Origin: Candidatus Methanomethylophilaceae archaeon
GTDB lineage: Archaea > Thermoplasmatota > Thermoplasmata > Methanomassiliicoccales > Methanomethylophilaceae
NCBI GenBank assembly: GCA_944322255.1
Contig: CALUOK010000003.1
Coordinates: 86,358-150,357 of the forward strand
DNA length: 64,000 nt
Direction: 5' to 3'
In this document: positions 17,951 through 27,172 of the stretch, piece after piece
How the letters are laid out: every line of letters starts with the position of its first letter
Position numbering within the stretch: the first letter of the stretch is position 1
Notes under the pieces: generated by a model
What the model was told of the DNA's origin: nothing
Databases searched by the model: none
The model's input: only the letters and a program-made list of their open reading frames with translations
Made by a program: the position numbers and the translations under genes

Positions 17951-20900
17951 TCAGGCCCCGGTGTTGACCTTGAGGTAGAACTCGGACACGTCCCAGTCCT
18001 CGTCGTCGCGCTGTCTCTGGGTCTCCAGGCTGACGCCCACGGACTGCGCCGCCTCCTTGAGGATCCTTGCGGCCCTGTCGGACCCCTGGAACTCCTCCAC
18101 CTTGGCGCCGGAGGCGCAGACCTTGCCCTTGAAGCTCCCCACGATGCGGGTGCCGCTGAACACGACGGAGCTGGATCCCGCGCCGGTCTCTGCCTTGATC
18201 AGGCCGCGGAGGTAGATGTGGAGATTGTCCTGAGAGTTCAGCACGAAGTTGTCCAGGAACCGGGGCGGCCTCGTCCCGACGTCCTCCGACAGCATCCAGT
18301 ACAGGGTCGGGTCGTCCCTGACGAAGAATCCCTTCCTCAGGAAGCCCTCGTCCTCGAGCTCCCTCAGCATGCCCCTGGTCACCGCCATCCTGCCCCCGAC
18401 GAACTGGGACAGGGTCTCGGCCGAGAACATCCCGAAATCGCGGAAGTGGCCGCGGACGATCTCCTTCTGCGCCTCGTGCCTGTCGATGCCCTCGTCGGGC
18501 ACGATGCAGTAGCGGCCGTCGCCGTCCTGGTAGAGGACGGAGTTCTTGGACAGCTCAGACAGGATCTCCGACGTCCTCTCCGGGGAGTAGACGGAGTCGG
18601 CGACTATCTCCTTCTTCGTGGCCGGCTGCTTCCTGGATATGAGCTTGAGGAGCTCCTTGGCGTGCCTGCCCGGCACATAGCCCTTCTCGGCCCTGTACAG
18701 CGCGGCCATCCTCATGTTGGTGTAGCCGACGTACGGAGGGGACAGGCACATTTTCACCAGTCTCCCGCGCTCCATCTGCTTCTTCATGGTCGTCCTCTCG
18801 GACACGCGGGCCATGAGTTCCTGGTCCCCGCGCACGTACCCTCTGGACTCCACCGCCGCGGACACCGTCTGGTACCTGTCGTTCCTGGGGATCCTCTGCT
18901 TCGAGAACACGTACCCGAGCATGTCCTGCTCGGTCATCGTCCAGGGTTCGAACCTGCCCTTGGCGTAGAACCCGTTCACGAGATGGTAGTCGCGGCCGGT
19001 GAGGGTCGCGGACATTGCGTCGTCCAGGTCGGCGGCGTCGGTGTTGAGTATCTCGCGTATGCGGACGATGTCGGTGCCCTTCATCCTGAAGAATCCCATC
19101 ATGACGTCGATGGCGTCCAGGGCCTCCGGGAGCAGGTCAGGGGAGTCCAGGTCCATGGCGCGGACCTCGATGCATCCGGACATCTCCCACAGCTCCAGCG
19201 CCCCCACCACGGAGTCGCCGCGGACCAGCGGGTAGATCCACTTGTCGCCGTAGCGCGACGAGATCTCCGCCCACTTGGACCCCAGGTCCGGGTCGTACAG
19301 GGACAGCACCCTGACGGGGAACTCCTGCTCCGGCACCTTCTCGAGTGCCGGCAGTTCATCGGACATGACCAGCATCGGGACCTGCCCCTCGCCGACGGAT
19401 ATGGTCACGGCGCCCTCCTCTGCGGCATAGCGCTCGATGTCGTCCAGCGGGATGTCCACCAGGTACCTCATGGATGCCACCGGGATCGGCCCGTAGGCCC
19501 TGACCGCCCTGCGTACCAGGTCCCTGGCGGGCTCCCCCTCCGGGGTCCTGGGGGTGTAGACGGCGTAGGTGTTCTCCGTGCCCCAGTCCTCCCTCTCGTC
19601 GAAATCGCGGATGACCAGCAGGGAGCGGTCCAGACGCATGATGGACTGCTTGACGTCGTCCTTGTCCATGCCCGTGGCCGCCACCAGCTGCCTCATGGTG
19701 GCGCGGCCCATGCCGTCGATCATGTTCAGGACCTTCCGGTCCGTGTCGGTTATCTCCTCGTGCCTCAGCGCGGCGTAGCGGTCGCCCTCCTCCCTGAGGA
19801 CGAACCTGACCCTGCCCCTGACGAACCTGCCCAGGAGGATCTCCCCGGACTCCCTCATGGAGTACCATTCAGACAGGTCGAAGCCGTCCACCCTCGAGTA
19901 GACGTCCAGCTCGCTGCCGGCGGACCCGTAGAAGTCGAAGAACTCCCTGATGCTGCCGAACCTCTCGCCCTTGGTGAGGCGGTAGCGCTCGACGGTCTCG
20001 TAGTCGTAGACGTTGTCACGTCCCGCCTTGAGCCTCATATGGTCGATCTTCAGCATGTACTGGTCGTCCTCGGAGATCAGGAACCTGCCGCGGGCCACCT
20101 CCTCGGCGGCGACAAGCGACTCCAGGGACGTCCTGGCATCCTCGTCGGATATGGACAGGGCGAAGGCCACCTCCTGCACGGTGGCGGGGGCGAAGCACTC
20201 CAGGTAGCGGAGGACGATCCTGTCCACCGCCTTCCTCCGGTCCACCTCAGGGTACTCGACCCTGGAGAAGAACCACCTGTTGTTGCCGGTGACGTCCGTC
20301 CTGGTGATCAGATACATGGACTCCAGCTTCCTCACCGACCTGAACGTCACGTCCTCGCTTATCTCCAGGTCGTTGGTAATGTCGCTCATGGGCGTGTTCT
20401 GACCGATGCGCTCGTAGACCGCTCTGTCGGTGTCGGTCAGGTCCCTCTGCCTGCGGGTGGCAGCGGCGTAGTACGGGATCTCCTCGACCGTCATGATGTG
20501 GGGCTCGTCCAGGAACACAGTCCCGACGACGCCCTCCTTGATAAGCTCCCTCACCCACCCGTCCACGGTCTTCTTGTCCTCGTCGGTGTAGGCGTACACG
20601 TTACGGCCCCTCTCGCGCATTGCCTGCAGCGGGCCGGTGGCCGAGAGCAGCTTGGGGATGTCGGACTTCGACATCACCCTGGGAGGCTTCTGGGCGAAGT
20701 ACGGGACCACCTGGTCCTCCGTGAACTCGAACTCGCTGACCGAGTCGCCCAGCGCACGGTACAGCACCTTCCTGTGAAGCTCCCTGAGAAGCGCGGACCT
20801 GTCCTCCATGAGGACGATGTCCGAGAAGCCGGACAGGATGGCGGAGTGCGCGAACGGAGAGGGGGTACCGGTGTAGTGGATGATCCCCAGGCCCATCCTG

Positions 20901-23326
20901 CCGGAGTCTATCATGTCCAGGACCAGCCTGGCGTTCTTGATGTCCATGTCGTCCTCGAGAACCTCGCGGTAGGTCTCCTCGATGACAGGGACGCGCTCCA
21001 TGTCCCCCAGCATCTCCAGCAGGTACGTGGAGCGGATCTGCTGCCTGTTGACCGAAATCGGCCTCCCCATGTAGTTCCTGAGGATCATGAAGCTGCGGGC
21101 GGCGGTGTGCCTGAACCTGAGCTTGAATATCTCGGAGTCCTTGATCGACTTGCGGAGGACCTGCTCCAGCTCCGATCCCCTTATCAGCCCCGGGATCAGG
21201 GACATGTCGAACCTTCTGGGGCACCCCAGCATGAAGCTGTCGTCGGATATGGTGACGGACACGTTCGCGCCGATCATGCCGGTCATCCTGTAGGCGTAGG
21301 CCCTGGACAGGGCGTCGTTGACCCTGCGTCCGAACGGGAAGTGGAACACCAGCTTCTGGTTGCCGGAGGGGTCGATGTACTCCTCGACGGCGAGACGGTC
21401 GCAGTCCGGGATGAAACCGGCGACGGCCTCCTGCTCCCTGAAGTACGACAGTATGCTGCGCGCGGACCCCTCGTCCACGTCGAAGTCGTTGACGAGCTCT
21501 GAGATCGCCTGGCCGTCGGGCTCCGTGATCCTGGCGGCCATCTCCCTCCTGAACTCGGCTATGTCCATGGACAGATCGAAGCTCCTCGGCAGCATCTCGC
21601 CGGCCCAGGACGGGACGGTGGGCTTCCTGCCGTTGGCCTCCTTGACGTAGGCGGTCATCCCCTTGGAGCGGACGAACTCGAAGGACCTGCCCCCCAGGAC
21701 GAAGACGTCCCTGGGGGAGAGCCTCTCCACGAACTTCTCCGACAGCTCCCCCGCGGTGGACCCGTGGTTGGTGACGACGCGGTAGTTGGCCTCCTCGGGG
21801 ATGGTGCCGATGTTCATGAAGTAGATCATGCGGGAGCCCTTCTTCTTGCCGAACTGCCCGTCCTCCTCGTCGTACCAGATCTTGGAGTAGACCCCTTCGA
21901 AGTCGTCCTTGCTCCCCAGGTACCTGAGAACGTCCAGGAAGCTCTCCTCGGAGAGGTTGCGGTAGCAGTACGAGCCCTTGACCAGCTCGTACGCCTCCTT
22001 GACGTCCCACCTGCTGTCCAGGCTCATGCCGACCACGGTCTGGGACAGGACGTCCAGGCAGTTCTCCGGGATCCCGACCCTGTCGATGTCGCCACGGTGG
22101 GCGGCCCTGCACATCACGGCGCACTCCACCAGGTCGTCGGGGTCGAACACGAGCAGCCTGCCCTTGGCCACCTTGCCGAAGCTGTGCCCGCTCCTTCCGA
22201 TCCTCTGGAGCCCCTTGGCGACGGACTTCGGCGAGCCGATCTGGCACACCAGGTCGACGGACCCGATGTCGATGCCCAGCTCCAGCGACGTGGATGAGAC
22301 CACGCACTTGATCTCCCCGCGCTTCAGGCGCTCCTCCACGTCCAGCCTGATCTCCTTGCCCAGGGAGCTGTGGTGGACCTCGATGTTGTCGAGCCCGCGC
22401 TCCTTCAGCTTGTATACGACGCTCTCCGCCCCGGACCTGGTGTTGGTGAAGACCAGCGTGGTCTCGTGCTGGTCGATCAGGTCCTTGAGGGTGTCGTACA
22501 TCATCGAGTTGACGATGTCGGACGACAGAGTGGTCATGTCCTCGGTGGGACAGATGACCTTCAGGTCCAGCTGCTTCTTGGAGCCCGACTCTATGAGCAC
22601 CACGTCGCGCACCTGCCCGTCCGGCCCGCATCCGACCAGATACCCCGCGATGGCCTCGATCGGGGCCAGCGTCGCCGACAGCCCGATCCTGACGAAGTCC
22701 GTCTCGCAGTGGTGCCTGAGCCTCTCGAGCGTGAGCGAGAGGAACGCCCCCCTCTTGGAATCGCAGATGTCGTGGATCTCGTCCAGGATCACCCACTCGA
22801 CCTTCTTGAACGCCTCCTTGAACTTGGGTGCGGCGAGGATGAGCGCGAGGCTCTCGGGGGTGGTGATGAGGATGTGCGGGGGATGGCGGACCATCTTCTG
22901 CCTCTCGTTCTGGGGGGTGTCCCCGGAGCGGACGGCGACCCTGATGTCCGGGATGTCCATGCCGTGGGCGGCAGCCACCTCCCTCATCTCCGCCAGCGGC
23001 GTGTTGAGGTTGCGGTTGACGTCGTTGGCCAGCGCCTTGAGCGGCGAGACGTAGATGCAGTAGACCCTCTCCTCCAGGGTGCCCTCGCGTGAGTAGCGTG
23101 TGAGTTCGTTGATGATGCTGGTGAACGCCGTCAGGGTCTTCCCGGAACCTGTCGGGGACGAGACCAGGACGTTCCTCCTCTGGTGGATGACGGGGATGGC
23201 CTTGGCCTGGGGGATGGTCAGATCGTCGAACCTCTCGTTGAACCAGGTCGATATGAGGGGCTCCATGAGACCCATGACCTCATCCTTGGTGTACGTCTTA
23301 TCCACTTTCTCCAGCACGAGAATCAC
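17951..23326 (-). CDS. lhr: Giant Lhr-type superfamily 2 ATP-dependent helicase
   Basis: 1791 residues. The helicase core is at the N-terminus: Walker A SSPTGSGKT (about 55-63), YVSPLKALANDV, ITTPESL, the DEIH box, SATLAP, and motif VI QRIGRSGHSFG. It is followed by Lhr-specific winged-helix and beta-barrel segments (LGGRSFEFVRSKGM, FHFPFGRRVNDALSRAYAYR). The last ~900 residues hold several winged-helix units, including the HTH_42-like VDRIVLRYLECFAPATVQEV, as in bacterial Lhr C-terminal domains. Lhr proteins translocate 3'-5' on DNA and act in repair. The length exceeds E. coli Lhr (about 1540). The start is GTG, with a TATA-like GCTTAAATC about 27 bp upstream. Confidence 0.92.
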   Translation of the reverse strand: MILVLEKVDKTYTKDEVMGLMEPLISTWFNERFDDLTIPQAKAIPVIHQRRNVLVSSPTGSGKTLTAFTSIINELTRYSREGTLEERVYCIYVSPLKALANDVNRNLNTPLAEMREVAAAHGMDIPDIRVAVRSGDTPQNERQKMVRHPPHILITTPESLALILAAPKFKEAFKKVEWVILDEIHDICDSKRGAFLSLTLERLRHHCETDFVRIGLSATLAPIEAIAGYLVGCGPDGQVRDVVLIESGSKKQLDLKVICPTEDMTTLSSDIVNSMMYDTLKDLIDQHETTLVFTNTRSGAESVVYKLKERGLDNIEVHHSSLGKEIRLDVEERLKRGEIKCVVSSTSLELGIDIGSVDLVCQIGSPKSVAKGLQRIGRSGHSFGKVAKGRLLVFDPDDLVECAVMCRAAHRGDIDRVGIPENCLDVLSQTVVGMSLDSRWDVKEAYELVKGSYCYRNLSEESFLDVLRYLGSKDDFEGVYSKIWYDEEDGQFGKKKGSRMIYFMNIGTIPEEANYRVVTNHGSTAGELSEKFVERLSPRDVFVLGGRSFEFVRSKGMTAYVKEANGRKPTVPSWAGEMLPRSFDLSMDIAEFRREMAARITEPDGQAISELVNDFDVDEGSARSILSYFREQEAVAGFIPDCDRLAVEEYIDPSGNQKLVFHFPFGRRVNDALSRAYAYRMTGMIGANVSVTISDDSFMLGCPRRFDMSLIPGLIRGSELEQVLRKSIKDSEIFKLRFRHTAARSFMILRNYMGRPISVNRQQIRSTYLLEMLGDMERVPVIEETYREVLEDDMDIKNARLVLDMIDSGRMGLGIIHYTGTPSPFAHSAILSGFSDIVLMEDRSALLRELHRKVLYRALGDSVSEFEFTEDQVVPYFAQKPPRVMSKSDIPKLLSATGPLQAMRERGRNVYAYTDEDKKTVDGWVRELIKEGVVGTVFLDEPHIMTVEEIPYYAAATRRQRDLTDTDRAVYERIGQNTPMSDITNDLEISEDVTFRSVRKLESMYLITRTDVTGNNRWFFSRVEYPEVDRRKAVDRIVLRYLECFAPATVQEVAFALSISDEDARTSLESLVAAEEVARGRFLISEDDQYMLKIDHMRLKAGRDNVYDYETVERYRLTKGERFGSIREFFDFYGSAGSELDVYSRVDGFDLSEWYSMRESGEILLGRFVRGRVRFVLREEGDRYAALRHEEITDTDRKVLNMIDGMGRATMRQLVAATGMDKDDVKQSIMRLDRSLLVIRDFDEREDWGTENTYAVYTPRTPEGEPARDLVRRAVRAYGPIPVASMRYLVDIPLDDIERYAAEEGAVTISVGEGQVPMLVMSDELPALEKVPEQEFPVRVLSLYDPDLGSKWAEISSRYGDKWIYPLVRGDSVVGALELWEMSGCIEVRAMDLDSPDLLPEALDAIDVMMGFFRMKGTDIVRIREILNTDAADLDDAMSATLTGRDYHLVNGFYAKGRFEPWTMTEQDMLGYVFSKQRIPRNDRYQTVSAAVESRGYVRGDQELMARVSERTTMKKQMERGRLVKMCLSPPYVGYTNMRMAALYRAEKGYVPGRHAKELLKLISRKQPATKKEIVADSVYSPERTSEILSELSKNSVLYQDGDGRYCIVPDEGIDRHEAQKEIVRGHFRDFGMFSAETLSQFVGGRMAVTRGMLRELEDEGFLRKGFFVRDDPTLYWMLSEDVGTRPPRFLDNFVLNSQDNLHIYLRGLIKAETGAGSSSVVFSGTRIVGSFKGKVCASGAKVEEFQGSDRAARILKEAAQSVGVSLETQRQRDDEDWDVSEFYLKVNTGA

Positions 23327-23420
23327 CAGACGGAAACCTCATGAACGGGTCCGATTTAAGCATTATGCGCCGTTCCGCGATTCGGACCCATCCAACACGT
23401 CCGAGCGCCCCTTCACACCT

Positions 23421-23428
23421 ATTATAAG
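23421..23428 (+). promoter_or_regulatory. TATA box of the surface-protein gene
   Basis: ATTATAAG lies about 25 bp before the ATG at 23451, implying a leaderless or near-leaderless transcript. Confidence 0.6.
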
Positions 23429-23450
23429 CCGAGGACCGGATTCGGGTTGC

Positions 23451-24380
23451 ATGTCCGGGCATGTCAAGGCCATCCTTCTGATCGTGTCGGCACTGGCGGT
23501 CCTGGTCGCGCCTCTGACGGCGGTCGGCCTGGACGCGGCACCGTCCCAGGGCTCCGGCGAGCCCGCGGCGGGGGAGATCACGGTCTACGGATACGTCACC
23601 AACCTCTCCGACCAGGAGGAGAACACGCCGCTCCAGAACGTCACAGTGACCCTGTACTCCGGAGCCGGCAACCGCATCGTGGAGGTCGGAGACCCCTGCA
23701 GCACGGACGAGACCGGCAGATTCTCGTTCACGTTCGACTACACCCCCGGCGTCCCCTACTACCTGACGTTCGAGTACCCGGGATACGCCGTCAGGTCGCT
23801 TCCGGACCTGAACATGAGCATGGAGTCCGACGGGTACATCAGCTTCCAGCTGCGCACCGACATGGCGGACTCCGACGGCGACTACGCCCTCACGGACACC
23901 GCCAACAGCATGCACGCCATCGTGATGGCCATCACCACCAGCTACGTCTACGGGACGGTGCAGGGCGTGCTGGACGAGGAGGAGTTCGCACTCGGCGGCG
24001 CCACGGTCACGATCGTGTCCGAGAACGGGCAGAGCTACTCTGCGCAGACGAACGGCTCCGGATACTTCTCCATCGAATGCCCCTATGGGACGTACGTCAT
24101 GACCGTGGAGTGCAGCGGCTTCCAGACATCAGAGAAGATGGACGTGGAGTCCGGACTGAACGCACCCTACCGCGTGACGCTGCAGCAGAACACCTCGGAC
24201 GTCTTCATGGGGATGGATTCCGCCCACTCCCTGATGCTCGTGGCGATAACGATCCTCGTCCTGCTGCTGCTCATCGTCTTCGGCATACGCGCCAGGTCCA
24301 TGAGGACCGGCTCCGAATCCGTTCTGGTGAACGACCTCGAGGACCTCGGCAAGGACGAGGACGAGATCAGGCGTCCCTGA
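23451..24380 (+). CDS. Cell-surface protein with two carboxypeptidase-regulatory-like beta domains and a C-terminal membrane anchor
   Basis: 309 residues. A signal peptide (AILLIVSALAVLVAPLTAVG) leads into a first CarboxypepD_reg-like domain (ITVYGYVTNLSD, PLQNVTVTLYSG, TDETGRFSFTFDYTPGVPYYL) and a second (YGTVQGV, LGGATVTIVSENG, GSGYFSIECPYGTYVMTVE). A C-terminal transmembrane helix (LMLVAITILVLLLLIVFGI) and an acidic cytoplasmic tail follow. Topology: exterior domains, single anchor. It is likely an adhesion or surface component; partner unknown. Confidence 0.82.
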   Translation: MSGHVKAILLIVSALAVLVAPLTAVGLDAAPSQGSGEPAAGEITVYGYVTNLSDQEENTPLQNVTVTLYSGAGNRIVEVGDPCSTDETGRFSFTFDYTPGVPYYLTFEYPGYAVRSLPDLNMSMESDGYISFQLRTDMADSDGDYALTDTANSMHAIVMAITTSYVYGTVQGVLDEEEFALGGATVTIVSENGQSYSAQTNGSGYFSIECPYGTYVMTVECSGFQTSEKMDVESGLNAPYRVTLQQNTSDVFMGMDSAHSLMLVAITILVLLLLIVFGIRARSMRTGSESVLVNDLEDLGKDEDEIRRP

Positions 24381-24936
24381 CCAGGGACTCGCTGACCCTG
24401 TCGTAGAGGCTGTTGCCCTCGGCGTCTATGGCCACTATGAGGGGGCCGAACCTCTTCGCCTCGAACCTCCACATGGCCTCGGCCATCCCCAGATCCTCCC
24501 ACTCGCATCCGACGCACCTGTCGAGGCCCTCGGCCAGCGAGACCGCGGCACCGCCGGTGGCGGCCAGGTAGACGCAGCCGTAGTCCCTCATGGCCTCGGC
24601 AGTCTCCCTCGACATCCCGCCCTTCCCGACTATCGCCCTTATGTTGAACGTGGGGATCATCTCGGGCTCGAGCTTGTTCATCCTGGCGGACGTGGTCGGT
24701 CCCGCCGCGACGACCGTCCACGAGCCGTCGTCCCTCTGCCTCATGATGGGTCCGCAATGGAAGATCACCGAACCCTGGAGGCATTCCGGCACGTCCCTCC
24801 CCTCCTCGGAGTACTCGAGGGCGCGGATGTGCATCTCGTCGCGCCCGGTGACGATGGGTCCGGACAGGTACACGGTCTCGCCCAGCTTCAGGGACCTGAC
24901 GTCCTCCTCCGAGAGCGGGGTCTGCAGGGTCCTCAC
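24367..24936 (-). CDS. Fumarate hydratase class I, beta (C-terminal) subunit
   Basis: 189 residues from a GTG start that overlaps the alpha-subunit stop (GTGA). LKLGETVYLSGPIVTGRDEMH, FHCGPIM, AAGPTTSARMNK and VGKGGMS are the class I fumarase beta-domain motifs that hold the substrate carboxylates. With the alpha subunit it interconverts fumarate and malate through a labile 4Fe-4S cluster. The two-subunit form is usual in archaea. The 3' end converges on the surface-protein gene with a 14-nt overlap. Confidence 0.93.
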   Translation of the reverse strand: MRTLQTPLSEEDVRSLKLGETVYLSGPIVTGRDEMHIRALEYSEEGRDVPECLQGSVIFHCGPIMRQRDDGSWTVVAAGPTTSARMNKLEPEMIPTFNIRAIVGKGGMSRETAEAMRDYGCVYLAATGGAAVSLAEGLDRCVGCEWEDLGMAEAMWRFEAKRFGPLIVAIDAEGNSLYDRVSESLVRDA

Positions 24937-25808
24937 AGCCTCACCCCCTGGGAGTACTCGACCCCGTGGTCGGTGATCCTGGCCGACGCGCGGCGCGTGG
25001 CCCAGCATCCGATGTTGACGGCCACCGGGAGGCTGGCGGTGTGGCAAGAGCACTTCCTGACCTTGACCCCGAGGACCGTGGTCGAACCGCCGAGGCCCAT
25101 CGGCCCCAGGCCGGATCCGTTGAGGGACACGAACAGGTCCTCCTCCATCTTCCTGAGAGCCGGGTCGGAGTTCTCCTCGTCGAGGGGGACCAGCAGGGTC
25201 TCCTTGGCCATCTCGACGCACCTGTCCGAGGTCCCGCCTATGCCGATGCCCACGATGGACGGGGGGCACGGGCGCCCGCCGGCGTCCAGGACGGCGTCGA
25301 TGACGAACCTCCTAATCCCCTCGACCCCGTCTGCGGGGTTCAGCATGGCCAGACGGGTCATGTTCTCCGAACCGGCACCCTTCGGCAGGACCGTGATCTC
25401 CGTGAAATCGTCGTCCGTGGGGATGTAGTGGATGATCGGCATGCCCTCGCCCAGGTTGTCACCGTGGTTCTCCCTTGTGAGGGGGTCGACGGTGTTGGGC
25501 CTCAGAGGGATGGCCTTTGTGGCCCTCTCCACGCCCCTGGCGATCTCCCCGGCGATGGACGAGTCGAAACGTCCCCTGACGTAGAACACGGGGATGCCGG
25601 TGTCCTGGCACATGGGAAGGCCCAGGTGCTCGGCCTTCTTGACGTTCTCCATGATCGCACCGAGCTGCGTGTACGCGACCTCGTTTGTCTCCCATCCGGC
25701 GGCGGCCTCCAGGGCCCAGCCCACATCGGCGGGGAGTTTCGTGTTCGCTAGACGCAGGAGATTGACGACTATGTCCTCCACGGGCTCGGAAAGCTTGATC
25801 ACGGTCAT
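24933..25808 (-). CDS. Fumarate hydratase class I, alpha (N-terminal) subunit
   Basis: 291 residues. The three cluster-ligand cysteines expected for class I fumarase are present in LPMCQDTGIPVFYV, GRPCPPSIVGIGIGGT and KCSCHTA. NLGEGMPIIHY and GLGPMGLGGSTTVLG are further signatures. It is translationally coupled to the beta subunit. It follows NMD3 on the minus strand after a 44-nt gap that holds a TATA-like CCTTATATAGG (minus), so it may have its own promoter. Confidence 0.94.
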   Translation of the reverse strand: MTVIKLSEPVEDIVVNLLRLANTKLPADVGWALEAAAGWETNEVAYTQLGAIMENVKKAEHLGLPMCQDTGIPVFYVRGRFDSSIAGEIARGVERATKAIPLRPNTVDPLTRENHGDNLGEGMPIIHYIPTDDDFTEITVLPKGAGSENMTRLAMLNPADGVEGIRRFVIDAVLDAGGRPCPPSIVGIGIGGTSDRCVEMAKETLLVPLDEENSDPALRKMEEDLFVSLNGSGLGPMGLGGSTTVLGVKVRKCSCHTASLPVAVNIGCWATRRASARITDHGVEYSQGVRL

Positions 25809-25852
25809 TGCCCGCTGGAGGGGAATACCCCTATATAAGGTTGGGAAGGGGC

Positions 25853-26881
25853 TCAGGGTACCAGGTACAGGACCTCGTCGATGGAGACGACCTTCACGGT
25901 GTCGCCGATCTCCGCACCCTCCGGGACCCTCAGGTCCACCGTCGAGTAGTTGTCGGGATGGAGGACCTGTATCTCCGAGCCGGACCTGCTGACGACGGTC
26001 GCGTCCTTCAGGTCCTCGGCGCTCTCGTACACCTTGATCCCGGTCATGTCGGCCCTGCGGACGGACCTCTCCCTGAAGTCGTTGAGGTCCACCACCCTGC
26101 CGCCGTTGCCGTTCACCCTGGTGAGCTTGCAGTAGTGGCCCTGGAACGTCACCACGTCGCCGACGTGGTAGTCCGGGAGCCTGACCAGGTACGTTATCCT
26201 GTACATGTCCTGCCCGTCGGTGGTCTGGCCCACCAGCTTCGGCGACTCCTTGGTCTCCGCGCAGTAGAAGTCGGCCAGCTCGCGGGTGAGGCTCTTGCCC
26301 AGCGACATCGACGACAGGTACACGTCCACGCCTCCGGTGACCAGCTCCATCTTGGTGATGAAGAGCGACCTGTTCGTGGCCGCCTGCCTGGCGACGGAGT
26401 TCTCCACCATCGCCAGCGCCTCCTCCCTGTCCTCGGGGGACAGCTTCCCGGATCCGGTCCTGATCTGCAGTATGGCCTCGTAGTAGCTGCCGAGCTGCCT
26501 GGAGCATCTCCTGCACACGGTGTTCTTCACCCTGACGATGGTGGTCGCCGAGTCCTCGGCCTCGTACCCCATCACGTCGCAGGTGGTGTGGACTGTGACG
26601 GAGTAGACATAGGGGTCCTGCTCCACCGCCTCCGTGGAGACGGCCACGGGGACCGCGTCCCTGATTACCGATAGGGCGTCGGCCGCGGCGTCCTGGACGG
26701 CGACCATCCTGTCCCTCTTCACCCACCTGTCCCCGAACTCGTACTCGCCACAGTTGGTGCAGACCTTCAGGTCCACGTGGTGCGGCATGGAGGTCAGCTT
26801 CCTCCCTCCCAGCCAGCAGTCTATGCAGAGGCCGTCCAGGGACTCCTCGCAGTCCCTGCCGCACTTGACGCAGAAGCTCAA
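25853..26881 (-). CDS. NMD3 family ribosome-assembly protein
   Basis: 342 residues from a TTG start that overlaps the DUF424 stop (TTGA). The N-terminal zinc region has paired Cys motifs: FCVKCGRDCEES, CIDCWLG, VCTNCGEYEF and later CRRCSRQLG. In eukaryotes NMD3 is the 60S export adapter; archaeal homologs bind the large subunit. The archaeal length is kept, with beta domains after the zinc ribbons. Neighbours DUF424 and MCM form a genome-maintenance/translation cluster. Confidence 0.9.
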   Translation of the reverse strand: MSFCVKCGRDCEESLDGLCIDCWLGGRKLTSMPHHVDLKVCTNCGEYEFGDRWVKRDRMVAVQDAAADALSVIRDAVPVAVSTEAVEQDPYVYSVTVHTTCDVMGYEAEDSATTIVRVKNTVCRRCSRQLGSYYEAILQIRTGSGKLSPEDREEALAMVENSVARQAATNRSLFITKMELVTGGVDVYLSSMSLGKSLTRELADFYCAETKESPKLVGQTTDGQDMYRITYLVRLPDYHVGDVVTFQGHYCKLTRVNGNGGRVVDLNDFRERSVRRADMTGIKVYESAEDLKDATVVSRSGSEIQVLHPDNYSTVDLRVPEGAEIGDTVKVVSIDEVLYLVP

Positions 26882-27168
26882 AGGAGCACCACCTGGGCGT
26901 GTTTGACGCCGCCGATCTCCATGACGCACTCTGGGGAGACCTTCCCCTCGGCTATGGCCAGGGACACGACCTCCTCCCCGACCAAGTTCATGATGGTGAC
27001 GGACTTCATCCTCTCGACGAAGGCCTCCGGCGGTATGGACTCGCCCTTGTAGAACGATTCGCTGACCCTTATCCTGGCCCCTCCGCCCTCGAAGGTCATG
27101 CCGATGATGTCCTCGTCGCATGCGGCGAGGATCCTCTCGTTCCCGTGCGTGTGGATTCTGACGAACAT
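26878..27168 (-). CDS. DUF424 family protein
   Basis: 96 residues, beginning MFVRIHTHGNERILAACDE. The strand-rich core includes MTFEGGGARIRVSESFY and NLVGEEVVSLAI, the family pattern. It overlaps the NMD3 start by 4 nt and follows MCM after 4 nt. In many archaea DUF424 genes neighbour translation genes; the function is unknown. Confidence 0.85.
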   Translation of the reverse strand: MFVRIHTHGNERILAACDEDIIGMTFEGGGARIRVSESFYKGESIPPEAFVERMKSVTIMNLVGEEVVSLAIAEGKVSPECVMEIGGVKHAQVVLL

Positions 27169-27172
27169 TTCA

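Noticed and set aside
18218..21502. 1094-residue open frame on the plus strand inside lhr
   Set aside because: Antisense shadow caused by high GC and codon bias; no domain motifs, and Lhr on the other strand is complete.
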